From Alitta virens (taxonomy: Eukaryota; Annelida; Polychaeta; Phyllodocida; Nereididae), in assembly GCA_932294295.1 (NCBI GenBank), contig OW028585.1, positions 30,674,720 to 30,738,719 of the forward strand: a DNA stretch of 64,000 nucleotides, read 5' to 3'. The position numbers and the translations under genes are program-made. Positions within the stretch are counted from its first letter, which is position 1, and every line of letters begins with the position of its first letter. This document shows positions 9,351-22,500 of this stretch, one piece after another. The notes beneath the pieces were generated by a model that worked only from the letters and a program-made list of their open reading frames with translations, was not told the origin of the DNA and searched no databases.

Positions 9351-10400
9351 CTTAATGGTGAGGTGGTCTTATTACTGAGGTGGTCTTAAAGTGAGGTTTC
9401 CCTGTCTGTCTATTCTAAGGTCCTAATGTTGAGGTGGTCATAATACTGAAGTGGCCTTAAAGTGAGGTTTCCCTGTCTGTCTATTGTAAGGTCTTAATGG
9501 TGAGGGGGTCTTAATACTGAGGTGCTCTTAAATTGAGGTTTCCCTGTCTGTCTATTCTAAGGTCTTAATGGTGAGGTGGTCTTATTACTGAGGTGGTCTT
9601 AATACTGAAGTGGCCTTAATTGTGAGGTGGTCTTAAATTGAGGTTTCCTTGTCTGTCTATTCTAAGGTCTTAATTGTGAAGTGGACTTAAGACTGAGGTT
9701 GTCTTAAAGTGAGGTTTCCCTGTCTATCTATTCTAAGGTCTTAATGGTGAGGTGGTCTTAATATTGAAGTGGCCTTAAAGTGAGGTTTCCCTGTCTGTCT
9801 ATTCTAAGGTCTTAATGGTGAGGTGGTCTTAATACTGAGGTGCTCTTAAATTGAGGTTTCCCGGTCTGTCTATTCTAAGGTCTTAATGGTGAGGTGGTCT
9901 TAATACTGAGGTGGTCTTAATACTGAAGTGGCCTTAATTGTGAGGTGGTCTTAAATTGAGGTTTCCCTGTCTGTCTATTCTAAGGTCTTAATTGTGAAGT
10001 GGTCTTAAGACTGAGGTTGTCTTAAAGTGAGGTTTCCCTGTCTGTCTATTCTTAGGTCTTAATGGTGAGGTGGTCTTAATACTGAAGTGGCCTTAAAGTG
10101 AGGTTTCCCTGTCTGTCTATTCTTAGGTCTTAATGGTGAGGTGGTCTTATTATTGAGGTGGTCTTAATACTGAAGTGGCCTTAAAGTGAGGTTTCCCTGT
10201 CTGTCTATTCTAAGGTCTTAATGGTGAGGTGGTCTTATTACTGAGGCTGTCTTAAAGTGAGGTTTCCCTGTCTGTCTATTCTAAGGTTTCAATGGTGAGG
10301 TGGTCTTAATACTGAAGTGGCCTTAAAGTGAGGTTTCCCTGTCTGTCTATTCCAAGGTCTTAATGGTGAGGTGGTCTTATTACTGAGGCTGTCTTAAAGT
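8770..10400 (+). repeat. Block copied at about 17317-18950 (offset 8547)
   Basis: Markers at 8811 (ggctg unit), 9136 (gtcttaatgt), 9420 (gtcctaatgt) and 10290 (tcaatg) recur at 17358, 17683, 17967 and 18837, all offset by 8547 bp. The two copies diverge at both ends. A point difference (caatgg against caatgt at 18839) separates the lineages and is carried on to 25811. Confidence 0.8.
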
Positions 10401-13126
10401 GAGGTTTCCCTGTCTGGCTATTCCAAGGTCTTAATGGTGAGGTGGTCTTAATACTGAAGTGGCCTTAAAGTGAGGTTTCCCTGTCTGTCTATTCTAAGGT
10501 CTTAATGGTGAGGGGGTCTTAATACTGAGGTGCTCTTAAATTGAGGTTTCCCTGTCTGTCTATTCTAAGGTCTTAATGGTGAGGTGGTCTTATTACTGAG
10601 GTGGTCTTAAAGTGAGGTTTCCCTGTCTGTCTATTCTAAGGTCCTAATGTTGAGGTGGTCATAATACTGAAGTGGCCTTAAAGTGAGGTTTCCCTGTCTG
10701 TCTATTCTAAGGTCTTAATGGTGAGGGGGTCTTAATACTGAGGTGCTCTTAAATTGAGGTTTCCCTGTCTGTCTATTCTAAGGTCTTAATGGTGAGGTGG
10801 TCTTATTACTGAGGTGGTCTTAATACTGAAGTGGCCTTAATTGTGAGGTGGTCTTAAATTGAGGTTTCCTTGTCTGTCTATTCTAAGGTCTTAATTGTGA
10901 AGTGGACTTAAGACTGAGGTTGTCTTAAAGTGAGGTTTCCCTGTCTATCTATTCTAAGGTCTTAATGGTGAGGTGGTCTTAATATTGAAGTGGCCTTAAA
11001 GTGAGGTTTCCCTGTCTGTCTATTCTAAGGTCTTAATGGTGAGGTGGTCTTAATACTGAGGTGCTCTTAAATTGAGGTTTCCCGGTCTGTCTATTCTAAG
11101 GTCTTAATGGTGAGGTGGTCTTAATACTGAGGTGGTCTTAATACTGAAGTGGCCTTAATTGTGAGGTGGTCTTAAATTGAGGTTTCCCTGTCTGTCTATT
11201 CTAAGGTCTTAATTGTGAAGTGGTCTTAAGACTAAGGTTGTCTTAAAGTGAGGTTTCCCTGTCTGTCTATTCTTAGGTCTTAATGGTGAGGTGGTCTTAA
11301 TACTGAAGTGGCCTTAAAGTGAGGTTTCCCTGTCTGTCTATTCTTAGGTCTTAATGGTGAGGTGGTCTTATTATTGAGGTGGTCTTAATACTGAAGTGGC
11401 CTTAAAGTGAGGTTTCCCTGTCTGTCTATTCTAAGGTCTTAATGGTGAGGTGGTCTTATTACTGAGGCTGTCTTAAAGTGAGGTTTCCCTGTCTGTCTAT
11501 TCTAAGGTTTCAATGGTGAGGTGGTCTTAATACTGAAGTGGCCTTAAAGTGAGGTTTCCCTGTCTGTCTATTCTAAGGTCTTAATGGTGAGGTGGTCTTA
11601 TTACTGAGGCTGTCTTAAAGTGAGGTTTCCCTGTCTGGCTATTCCAAGGTCTTAATGGTGAGGTGGTCTTAATACTGAAGTGGCCTTAAAGTGAGGTTTC
11701 CCTGTCTGTCTATTCTAAGGTCTTAATGGTGAGGGGGTCTTAATACTGAGGTGCTCTTAAATTGAGGTTTCCCTGTCTGTCTATTCTAAGGTCTTAATGG
11801 TGAGGTGGTCTTATTACTGAGGTGGTCTTAATACTGAAGTGGCCTTAATTGTGAGGTGGTCTTAAATTGAGGTTTCCTTGTCTGTCTATTCTAAGGTCTT
11901 AATTGTGAAGTGGTCTTAAGACTGAGGTTGTCTTAATGTGAGGTTTCCCTGTCTATCTATTCTAAGGTCTTAATGGTGAGGTGGTCTTAATACGGAAGTG
12001 GCCTTAAAGTGAGGTTTCCCTGTCTGTCTATTCTAAGGTCTTAATGGTGAGGTGGTCTTAATACTGAGGTGCTCTTAAATTGAGGTTTCCCGGTCTGTCT
12101 ATTCTAAGGTCTTAATGGTGAGGTGGTCTTAATACTGAAGTGGCCTTAAAGTGAGGTTTCCCTGTCTGTCTATTCTAAGGTCTTAATGGTAAGGGGGTCT
12201 TAATACTGAGGTGCTCTTAAATTCAGGTTTCCCTGTCTGTCTATTCTAAGGTCTTAATGGTGAGGTGGTCTTATTACTGAGGTGGTCTTAATACTGAAGT
12301 GGCCTTAATTGTGAGGTGGTCTTAAATTGAGGTTTCCTTGTCTGTCTATTCTAAGGTCTTAATTGTGAAGTGGTCTTAAGACTGAGGTTGTCTTAAAGTG
12401 AGGTTTCCCTGTCTATCGATTCTAAGGTCTTAATGGTGAGGTGGTCTTAATACTGAAGTGGCCTTAAAGTGAGGTTTCCCTGTCTTTCTATTCTAAGGTC
12501 TTAATGGTGAGGTGGTCTTAATACTGAGGTGGTCTTAATACTGAAGTGGCCTTAATTGTGAGGTGGTCTTAAATTGAGGTTTCCCTGTCTGTCTATTCTA
12601 AGGTCTTAATGGTGAGGTGGTCTTAATACTGAAGTGGCCTTAAAGTGAGGTTTCCCTGTCTGTCTATTCTAAGGTCTTAATGGTCAGGTGGTCTTAATAC
12701 TGAAGTGGCCTTAAAGTGAAGTTTCCCTGTCTGTCTATTCTAAGGTCCTCAAAGTGAGGTTTCCCTGTCTGTCTATTCTAAGGTCTTAATGGTGAGGTGG
12801 TCTTAATACTGAAGTGGCCTTAAAGTGGGGTTTCCCTGTCTGTCTATTCTAAGGTCTTAATGGTGAGGTGGTCTTAATACTGAAGTGGCCTTAAAGTGAG
12901 GTTTCCCTGTCTGTCTATTCTAAGGTCTTAATGGTGAGGTGGTCTTATTACTGAAGTGGCCTTAAAGTGAGGTTTCCCTGTCTTTCTAAGGTCTTAATGG
13001 TGAGGTGGTCTTAATACTGAAGTGGCCTTAAAGTGAAGTTTCCCTGTCTGTCTATTCTAAGGTCCTCAAAGTGAGGTTTCCCTGTCTGTCTATTCTAAGG
13101 TCTTAATGGTGAGGTGGTCTTAATAC
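9765..13126 (+). repeat. 3362-bp higher-order repeat, copy A
   Basis: This is the first of two tandem copies. Markers and partners in copy B: tcaatgg at 10290/13652 and 11511/14873, gtcctaatgt at 10641/14003, tggtaagg at 12187/15549 and ATCGAT at 12415/15777. All are offset by exactly 3362 bp. The copies are nearly identical over their whole length; one difference is a tattccaagg/tattctaagg site. The sequence left of 9765 does not match the equivalent place in copy A's end, which sets the boundary approximately. Confidence 0.88.
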
Positions 13127-16100
13127 TGAAGTGGCCTTAAAGTGAGGTTTCCCTGTCTGTCTATTCTAAGGTCTTAATGGTGAGGTGGTCTTAATACTGA
13201 GGTGCTCTTAAATTGAGGTTTCCCGGTCTGTCTATTCTAAGGTCTTAATGGTGAGGTGGTCTTAATACTGAGGTGGTCTTAATACTGAAGTGGCCTTAAT
13301 TGTGAGGTGGTCTTAAATTGAGGTTTCCCTGTCTGTCTATTCTAAGGTCTTAATTGTGAAGTGGTCTTAAGACTGAGGTTGTCTTAAAGTGAGGTTTCCC
13401 TGTCTGTCTATTCTTAGGTCTTAATGGTGAGGTGGTCTTAATACTGAAGTGGCCTTAAAGTGAGGTTTCCCTGTCTGTCTATTCTTAGGTCTTAATGGTG
13501 AGGTGGTCTTATTATTGAGGTGGTCTTAATACTGAAGTGGCCTTAAAGTGAGGTTTCCCTGTCTGTCTATTCTAAGGTCTTAATGGTGAGGTGGTCTTAT
13601 TACTGAGGCTGTCTTAAAGTGAGGTTTCCCTGTCTGTCTATTCTAAGGTTTCAATGGTGAGGTGGTCTTAATACTGAAGTGGCCTTAAAGTGAGGTTTCC
13701 CTGTCTGTCTATTCCAAGGTCTTAATGGTGAGGTGGTCTTATTACTGAGGCTGTCTTAAAGTGAGGTTTCCCTGTCTGGCTATTCCAAGGTCTTAATGGT
13801 GAGGTGGTCTTAATACTGAAGTGGCCTTAAAGTGAGGTTTCCCTGTCTGTCTATTCTAAGGTCTTAATGGTGAGGGGGTCTTAATACTGAGGTGCTCTTA
13901 AATTGAGGTTTCCCTGTCTGTCTATTCTAAGGTCTTAATGGTGAGGTGGTCTTATTACTGAGGTGGTCTTAAAGTGAGGTTTCCCTGTCTGTCTATTCTA
14001 AGGTCCTAATGTTGAGGTGGTCATAATACTGAAGTGGCCTTAAAGTGAGGTTTCCCTGTCTGTCTATTCTAAGGTCTTAATGGTGAGGGGGTCTTAATAC
14101 TGAGGTGCTCTTAAATTGAGGTTTCCCTGTCTGTCTATTCTAAGGTCTTAATGGTGAGGTGGTCTTATTACTGAGGTGGTCTTAATACTGAAGTGGCCTT
14201 AATTGTGAGGTGGTCTTAAATTGAGGTTTCCTTGTCTGTCTATTCTAAGGTCTTAATTGTGAAGTGGACTTAAGACTGAGGTTGTCTTAAAGTGAGGTTT
14301 CCCTGTCTATCTATTCTAAGGTCTTAATGGTGAGGTGGTCTTAATATTGAAGTGGCCTTAAAGTGAGGTTTCCCTGTCTGTCTATTCTAAGGTCTTAATG
14401 GTGAGGTGGTCTTAATACTGAGGTGCTCTTAAATTGAGGTTTCCCGGTCTGTCTATTCTAAGGTCTTAATGGTGAGGTGGTCTTAATACTGAGGTGGTCT
14501 TAATACTGAAGTGGCCTTAATTGTGAGGTGGTCTTAAATTGAGGTTTCCCTGTCTGTCTATTCTAAGGTCTTAATTGTGAAGTGGTCTTAAGACTAAGGT
14601 TGTCTTAAAGTGAGGTTTCCCTGTCTGTCTATTCTTAGGTCTTAATGGTGAGGTGGTCTTAATACTGAAGTGGCCTTAAAGTGAGGTTTCCCTGTCTGTC
14701 TATTCTTAGGTCTTAATGGTGAGGTGGTCTTATTATTGAGGTGGTCTTAATACTGAAGTGGCCTTAAAGTGAGGTTTCCCTGTCTGTCTATTCTAAGGTC
14801 TTAATGGTGAGGTGGTCTTATTACTGAGGCTGTCTTAAAGTGAGGTTTCCCTGTCTGTCTATTCTAAGGTTTCAATGGTGAGGTGGTCTTAATACTGAAG
14901 TGGCCTTAAAGTGAGGTTTCCCTGTCTGTCTATTCTAAGGTCTTAATGGTGAGGTGGTCTTATTACTGAGGCTGTCTTAAAGTGAGGTTTCCCTGTCTGG
15001 CTATTCCAAGGTCTTAATGGTGAGGTGGTCTTAATACTGAAGTGGCCTTAAAGTGAGGTTTCCCTGTCTGTCTATTCTAAGGTCTTAATGGTGAGGGGGT
15101 CTTAATACTGAGGTGCTCTTAAATTGAGGTTTCCCTGTCTGTCTATTCTAAGGTCTTAATGGTGAGGTGGTCTTATTACTGAGGTGGTCTTAATACTGAA
15201 GTGGCCTTAATTGTGAGGTGGTCTTAAATTGAGGTTTCCTTGTCTGTCTATTCTAAGGTCTTAATTGTGAAGTGGTCTTAAGACTGAGGTTGTCTTAATG
15301 TGAGGTTTCCCTGTCTATCTATTCTAAGGTCTTAATGGTGAGGTGGTCTTAATACGGAAGTGGCCTTAAAGTGAGGTTTCCCTGTCTGTCTATTCTAAGG
15401 TCTTAATGGTGAGGTGGTCTTAATACTGAGGTGCTCTTAAATTGAGGTTTCCCGGTCTGTCTATTCTAAGGTCTTAATGGTGAGGTGGTCTTAATACTGA
15501 AGTGGCCTTAAAGTGAGGTTTCCCTGTCTGTCTATTCTAAGGTCTTAATGGTAAGGGGGTCTTAATACTGAGGTGCTCTTAAATTCAGGTTTCCCTGTCT
15601 GTCTATTCTAAGGTCTTAATGGTGAGGTGGTCTTATTACTGAGGTGGTCTTAATACTGAAGTGGCCTTAATTGTGAGGTGGTCTTAAATTGAGGTTTCCT
15701 TGTCTGTCTATTCTAAGGTCTTAATTGTGAAGTGGTCTTAAGACTGAGGTTGTCTTAAAGTGAGGTTTCCCTGTCTATCGATTCTAAGGTCTTAATGGTG
15801 AGGTGGTCTTAATACTGAAGTGGCCTTAAAGTGAGGTTTCCCTGTCTTTCTATTCTAAGGTCTTAATGGTGAGGTGGTCTTAATACTGAGGTGGTCTTAA
15901 TACTGAAGTGGCCTTAATTGTGAGGTGGTCTTAAATTGAGGTTTCCCTGTCTGTCTATTCTAAGGTCTTAATGGTGAGGTGGTCTTAATACTGAAGTGGC
16001 CTTAAAGTGAGGTTTCCCTGTCTGTCTATTCTAAGGTCTTAATGGTCAGGTGGTCTTAATACTGAAGTGGCCTTAAAGTGAAGTTTCCCTGTCTGTCTAT

Positions 16101-16488
16101 TCTAAGGTCCTCAAAGTGAGGTTTCCCTGTCTGTCTATTCTAAGGTCTTAATGGTGAGGTGGTCTTAATACTGAAGTGGCCTTAAAGTGGGGTTTCCCTG
16201 TCTGTCTATTCTAAGGTCTTAATGGTGAGGTGGTCTTAATACTGAAGTGGCCTTAAAGTGAGGTTTCCCTGTCTGTCTATTCTAAGGTCTTAATGGTGAG
16301 GTGGTCTTATTACTGAAGTGGCCTTAAAGTGAGGTTTCCCTGTCTTTCTAAGGTCTTAATGGTGAGGTGGTCTTAATACTGAAGTGGCCTTAAAGTGAAG
16401 TTTCCCTGTCTGTCTATTCTAAGGTCCTCAAAGTGAGGTTTCCCTGTCTGTCTATTCTAAGGTCTTAATGGTGAGGTGGTCTTAATAC
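13127..16488 (+). repeat. 3362-bp higher-order repeat, copy B
   Basis: This is the second tandem copy of the block at 9765-13126. Homology to copy A continues slightly past 16488 and stops near 16555, where copy A reads a GCTC/CCGG unit and this region reads a normal GAAGTGGCC unit. From about 13950 onward this copy also matches 20782 onward at offset 6832, later 6974, so it served as source or product of a second, larger duplication. Confidence 0.88.
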
Positions 16489-18950
16489 TGAAGTGGCCTT
16501 AAAGTGAGGTTTCCCTGTCTGTCTATTCTAAGGTCTTAATGGTGAGGTGGTCTTAATACTGAAGTGGCCTTAAAGTGAGGTTTCCCTGTCTGTCTATTCT
16601 AAGGTCTTAATGGTGAGGTGGTCATAATACTGAAGTGGCCTTAAAGTGAGGTTTCCCTGTCTGTCTATTCTAAGGTCTTAATGGTGAGGGGGTCTTAATA
16701 CTGAGGTGCTCTTAAATTGAGGTTTCCCTGTCTGTCTATTCTAAGGTCTTAATGGTGAGGTGGTCTTATTACTGAGGTGGTCTTAATACTGAAGTGGCCT
16801 TAATTGTGAGGTGGTCTTAAATTGAGGTTTCCTTGTCTGTCTATTCTAAGGTCTTAATTGTGAAGTGGACTTAAGACTGAGGTTGTCTTAAAGTGAGGTT
16901 TCCCTGTCTATCTATTCTAAGGTCTTAATGGTGAGGTGGTCTTAATATTGAAGTGGCCTTAAAGTGAGGTTTCCCTGTCTGTCTATTCTAAGGTCTTAAT
17001 GGTGAGGTGGTCTTAATACTGAGGTGCTCTTAAATTGAGGTTTCCCGGTCTGTCTATTCTAAGGTCTTAATGGTGAGGTGGTCTTAATACTGAGGTGGTC
17101 TTAATACTGAAGTGGCCTTAATTGTGAGGTGGTCTTAAATTGAGGTTTCCCTGTCTGTCTATTCTAAGGTCTTAATTGTGAAGTGGTCTTAAGACTGAGG
17201 TTGTCTTAAAGTGAGGTTTCCCTGTCTGTCTATTCTAAGGTCTTAATGGTGAGGTGGTCTTAATACTGAAGTGGCCTTAAAGTGAGGTTTCCCTGTCTGT
17301 CTATTCTTAGGTCTTAATGGTGAGGTGGTCTTATTACTGAGGTGGTCTTATTACTGAGGCTGTCTTAAAGTGAGGTTTCCCTGTCTGGCTATTCTAAGGT
17401 CTTAATGGTGAGGTGGTCTTAATACTGAAGTGGCCTTAAAGTGAGGTTTCCCTGTCTGTCTATTCTAAGGTCTTAATGGTGAGGGGGTCTTAATACTGAG
17501 GTGCTCTTAAATTGAGGTTTCCCTGTCTGTCTATTCTAAGGTCTTAATGGTGAGGTGGTCTTATTACTGAGGTGGTCTTAAATTGAGGTTTCCCTGTCTG
17601 TCTATTCTAAGGTCTTAATGGTGAGGTGGTCTTATTACTGAGGTGGTCTTAAAGTGAGGTTTCCCTGTCTGTCTATTCTAAGGTCTTAATGTTGAGGTGG
17701 TCTTAATACTGAAGTGGCCTTAAAGTGAGGTTTCCCTGTCTGTCTATTCTAAGGTCTTAATGGTGAGGGGGTCTTAATACTGAGGTGCTCTTAAATTGAG
17801 GTTTCCCTGTCTGTCTATTCTAAGGTCTTAATGGTGAGGTGGTCTTATTACTGAGGTGGTCTTAAATTGAGGTTTCCCTGTCTGTCTATTCTAAGGTCTT
17901 AATGGTGAGGTGGTCTTATTACTGAGGTGGTCTTAAAGTGAGGTTTCCCTGTCTGTCTATTCTAAGGTCCTAATGTTGAGGTGGTCATAATACTGAAGTG
18001 GCCTTAAAGTGAGGTTTCCCTGTCTGTCTATTGTAAGGTCTTAATGGTGAGGGGGTCTTAATACTGAGGTGCTCTTAAATTGAGGTTTCCCTGTCTGTCT
18101 ATTCTAAGGTCTTAATGGTGAGGTGGTCTTATTACTGAGGTGGTCTTAATACTGAAGTGGCCTTAATTGTGAGGTGGTCTTAAATTGAGGTTTCCTTGTC
18201 TGTCTATTCTAAGGTCTTAATTGTGAAGTGGACTTAAGACTGAGGTTGTCTTAAAGTGAGGTTTCCCTGTCTATCTATTCTAAGGTCTTAATGGTGAGGT
18301 GGTCTTAATATTGAAGTGGCCTTAAAGTGAGGTTTCCCTGTCTGTCTATTCTAAGGTCTTAATGGTGAGGTGGTCTTAATACTGAGGTGCTCTTAAATTG
18401 AGGTTTCCCGGTCTGTCTATTCTAAGGTCTTAATGGTGAGGTGGTCTTAATACTGAGGTGGTCTTAATACTGAAGTGGCCTTAATTGTGAGGTGGTCTTA
18501 AATTGAGGTTTCCCTGTCTGTCTATTCTAAGGTCTTAATTGTGAAGTGGTCTTAAGACTGAGGTTGTCTTAAAGTGAGGTTTCCCTGTCTGTCTATTCTT
18601 AGGTCTTAATGGTGAGGTGGTCTTAATACTGAAGTGGCCTTAAAGTGAGGTTTCCCTGTCTGTCTATTCTTAGGTCTTAATGGTGAGGTGGTCTTATTAT
18701 TGAGGTGGTCTTAATACTGAAGTGGCCTTAAAGTGAGGTTTCCCTGTCTGTCTATTCTAAGGTCTTAATGGTGAGGTGGTCTTATTACTGAGGCTGTCTT
18801 AAAGTGAGGTTTCCCTGTCTGTCTATTCTAAGGTTTCAATGTTGAGGTGGTCTTAATACTGAAGTGGCCTTAAAGTGAGGTTTCCCTGTCTGTCTATTCT
18901 AAGGTCTTAATGGTGAGGTGGTCTTATTACTGAGGCTGTCTTAAAGTGAG
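13950..18950 (+). repeat. About 5-kb block copied at 20782-25930
   Basis: Markers at 14003, 14873, 15549 and 15777 recur at 20835, 21705, 22381 and 22609 (offset 6832). Markers at 16107 (38-bp unit), 16341 (66-bp unit), 16621 (gtcata) and 18837 recur at 23081, 23315, 23595 and 25811 (offset 6974). The change of 142 bp is exactly two 71-bp units, present near 22800-22980 as units with gaaatgg and taagatc changes. Confidence 0.8.
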
Positions 18951-19529
18951 GTTTCCTTGTCTAACTATTCTAAGGTCTTAATGGTGAGGTGGTCTTAATA
19001 CTGAAGTGGCCTTAAAGTGAGGTTTCCCTGTCTGTCTATTCTAAGGTCTTAATGGTGAGGGGGTCTTAATACTGAGGTGCTCTTAAATTGAGGTTTCCCT
19101 GTCTGTCTATTCTAAGGTCTTAATGGTGAGGTGGTCTTATTACTGAGGTGGTCTTAAATTGAGGTTTCCCTGTCTGTCTATTCTAAGGTCTTAATGGTGA
19201 GGTGGTCTTATTACTGAGGTGGTCTTAAAGTGAGGTTTCCCTGTCTGTCTATTCTAAGGTCTTAATGGTGAGGTGGTCATAATACTGAAGTGGCCTTAAA
19301 GTGAGGTTTCCCTGTCTGTCTATTCTAAGGTCTTAATGGTGAGGGGGTCTTAATACTGAGGTGCTCTTAAATTGAGGTTTCCCTGTCTGTCTATTCTAAG
19401 GTCTTAATGGTGAGGTGGTCTTATTACTGAGGTGGTCTTAAATTGAGGTTTCCCTGTCTGTCTATTCTAAGGTCTTAATGGTGAGGTGGTCTTATTACTG
19501 AGGTGGTCTTAAAGTGAGGTTTCCCTGTC

Positions 19530-22500
19530 TGTCTATTCTAAGGTCTTAATGGTGAGGTGGTCATAATACTGAAGTGGCCTTAAAGTGAGGTTTCCCTGTC
19601 TGTCTATTCTAAGGTCTTAATGGTGAGGGGGTCTTAATACTGAGGTGCTCTTAAATTGAGGTTTCCCTGTCTGTCTATTCTAAGGTCTTAATGGTGAGGT
19701 GGTCTTATTACTGAGGTGGTCTTAATACTGAAGTGGCCTTAATTGTGAGGTGGTCTTAAATTGAGGTTTCCTTGTCTGTCTATTCTAAGGTCTTAATTGT
19801 GAAGTGGACTTAAGACTGAGGTTGTCTTAAAGTGAGGTTTCCCTGTCTATCTATTCTAAGGTCTTAATGGTGAGGTGGTCTTAATATTGAAGTGGCCTTA
19901 AAGTGAGGTTTCCCTGTCTGTCTATTCTAAGGTCTTAATGGTGAGGTGGTCTTAATACTGAGGTGCTCTTAAATTGAGGTTTCCCGGTCTGTCTATTCTA
20001 AGGTCTTAATGGTGAGGTGGTCTTAATACTGAGGTGGTCTTAATACTGAAGTGGCCTTAATTGTGAGGTGGTCTTAAATTGAGGTTTCCCTGTCTGTCTA
20101 TTCTAAGGTCTTAATTGTGAAGTGGTCTTAAGACTGAGGTTGTCTTAAAGTGAGGTTTCCCTGTCTGTCTATTCTAAGGTCTTAATGGTGAGGTGGTCTT
20201 AATACTGAAGTGGCCTTAAAGTGAGGTTTCCCTGTCTGTCTATTCTTAGGTCTTAATGGTGAGGTGGTCTTATTACTGAGGTGGTCTTATTACTGAGGCT
20301 GTCTTAAAGTGAGGTTTCCCTGTCTGGCTATTCTAAGGTCTTAATGGTGAGGTGGTCTTAATACTGAAGTGGCCTTAAAGTGAGGTTTCCCTGTCTGTCT
20401 ATTCTAAGGTCTTAATGGTGAGGTGGTCTTATTACTGAGGTGGTCTTAAATTGAGGTTTCCCTGTCTGTCTATTCTAAGGTCTTAATGGTGAGGTGGTCT
20501 TATTACTGAGGTGGTCTTAAAGTGAGGTTTCCCTGTCTGTCTATTCTAAGGTCTTAATGTTGAGGTGGTCTTAATACTGAAGTGGCCTTAAAGTGAGGTT
20601 TCCCTGTCTGTCTATTCTAAGGTCTTAATGGTGAGGGGGTCTTAATACTGAGGTGCTCTTAAATTGAGGTTTCCCTGTCTGTCTATTCTAAGGTCTTAAT
20701 GGTGAGGTGGTCTTATTACTGAGGTGGTCTTAAATTGAGGTTTCCCTGTCTGTCTATTCTAAGGTCTTAATGGTGAGGTGGTCTTATTACTGAGGTGGTC
20801 TTAAAGTGAGGTTTCCCTGTCTGTCTATTCTAAGGTCCTAATGTTGAGGTGGTCATAATACTGAAGTGGCCTTAAAGTGAGGTTTCCCTGTCTGTCTATT
20901 GTAAGGTCTTAATGGTGAGGGGGTCTTAATACTGAGGTGCTCTTAAATTGAGGTTTCCCTGTCTGTCTATTCTAAGGTCTTAATGGTGAGGTGGTCTTAT
21001 TACTGAGGTGGTCTTAATACTGAAGTGGCCTTAATTGTGAGGTGGTCTTAAATTGAGGTTTCCTTGTCTGTCTATTCTAAGGTCTTAATTGTGAAGTGGA
21101 CTTAAGACTGAGGTTGTCTTAAAGTGAGGTTTCCCTGTCTATCTATTCTAAGGTCTTAATGGTGAGGTGGTCTTAATATTGAAGTGGCCTTAAAGTGAGG
21201 TTTCCCTGTCTGTCTATTCTAAGGTCTTAATGGTGAGGTGGTCTTAATACTGAGGTGCTCTTAAATTGAGGTTTCCCGGTCTGTCTATTCTAAGGTCTTA
21301 ATGGTGAGGTGGTCTTAATACTGAGGTGGTCTTAATACTGAAGTGGCCTTAATTGTGAGGTGGTCTTAAATTGAGGTTTCCCTGTCTGTCTATTCTAAGG
21401 TCTTAATTGTGAAGTGGTCTTAAGACTGAGGTTGTCTTAAAGTGAGGTTTCCCTGTCTGTCTATTCTTAGGTCTTAATGGTGAGGTGGTCTTAATACTGA
21501 AGTGGCCTTAAAGTGAGGTTTCCCTGTCTGTCTATTCTTAGGTCTTAATGGTGAGGTGGTCTTATTATTGAGGTGGTCTTAATACTGAAGTGGCCTTAAA
21601 GTGAGGTTTCCCTGTCTGTCTATTCTAAGGTCTTAATGGTGAGGTGGTCTTATTACTGAGGCTGTCTTAAAGTGAGGTTTCCCTGTCTGTCTATTCTAAG
21701 GTTTCAATGGTGAGGTGGTCTTAATACTGAAGTGGCCTTAAAGTGAGGTTTCCCTGTCTGTCTATTCTAAGGTCTTAATGGTGAGGTGGTCTTATTACTG
21801 AGGCTGTCTTAAAGTGAGGTTTCCCTGTCTGGCTATTCCAAGGTCTTAATGGTGAGGTGGTCTTAATACTGAAGTGGCCTTAAAGTGAGGTTTCCCTGTC
21901 TGTCTATTCTAAGGTCTTAATGGTGAGGGGGTCTTAATACTGAGGTGCTCTTAAATTGAGGTTTCCCTGTCTGTCTATTCTAAGGTCTTAATGGTGAGGT
22001 GGTCTTATTACTGAGGTGGTCTTAATACTGAAGTGGCCTTAATTGTGAGGTGGTCTTAAATTGAGGTTTCCTTGTCTGTCTATTCTAAGGTCTTAATTGT
22101 GAAGTGGTCTTAAGACTGAGGTTGTCTTAATGTGAGGTTTCCCTGTCTATCTATTCTAAGGTCTTAATGGTGAGGTGGTCTTAATACGGAAGTGGCCTTA
22201 AAGTGAGGTTTCCCTGTCTGTCTATTCTAAGGTCTTAATGGTGAGGTGGTCTTAATACTGAGGTGCTCTTAAATTGAGGTTTCCCGGTCTGTCTATTCTA
22301 AGGTCTTAATGGTGAGGTGGTCTTAATACTGAAGTGGCCTTAAAGTGAGGTTTCCCTGTCTGTCTATTCTAAGGTCTTAATGGTAAGGGGGTCTTAATAC
22401 TGAGGTGCTCTTAAATTCAGGTTTCCCTGTCTGTCTATTCTAAGGTCTTAATGGTGAGGTGGTCTTATTACTGAGGTGGTCTTAATACTGAAGTGGCCTT

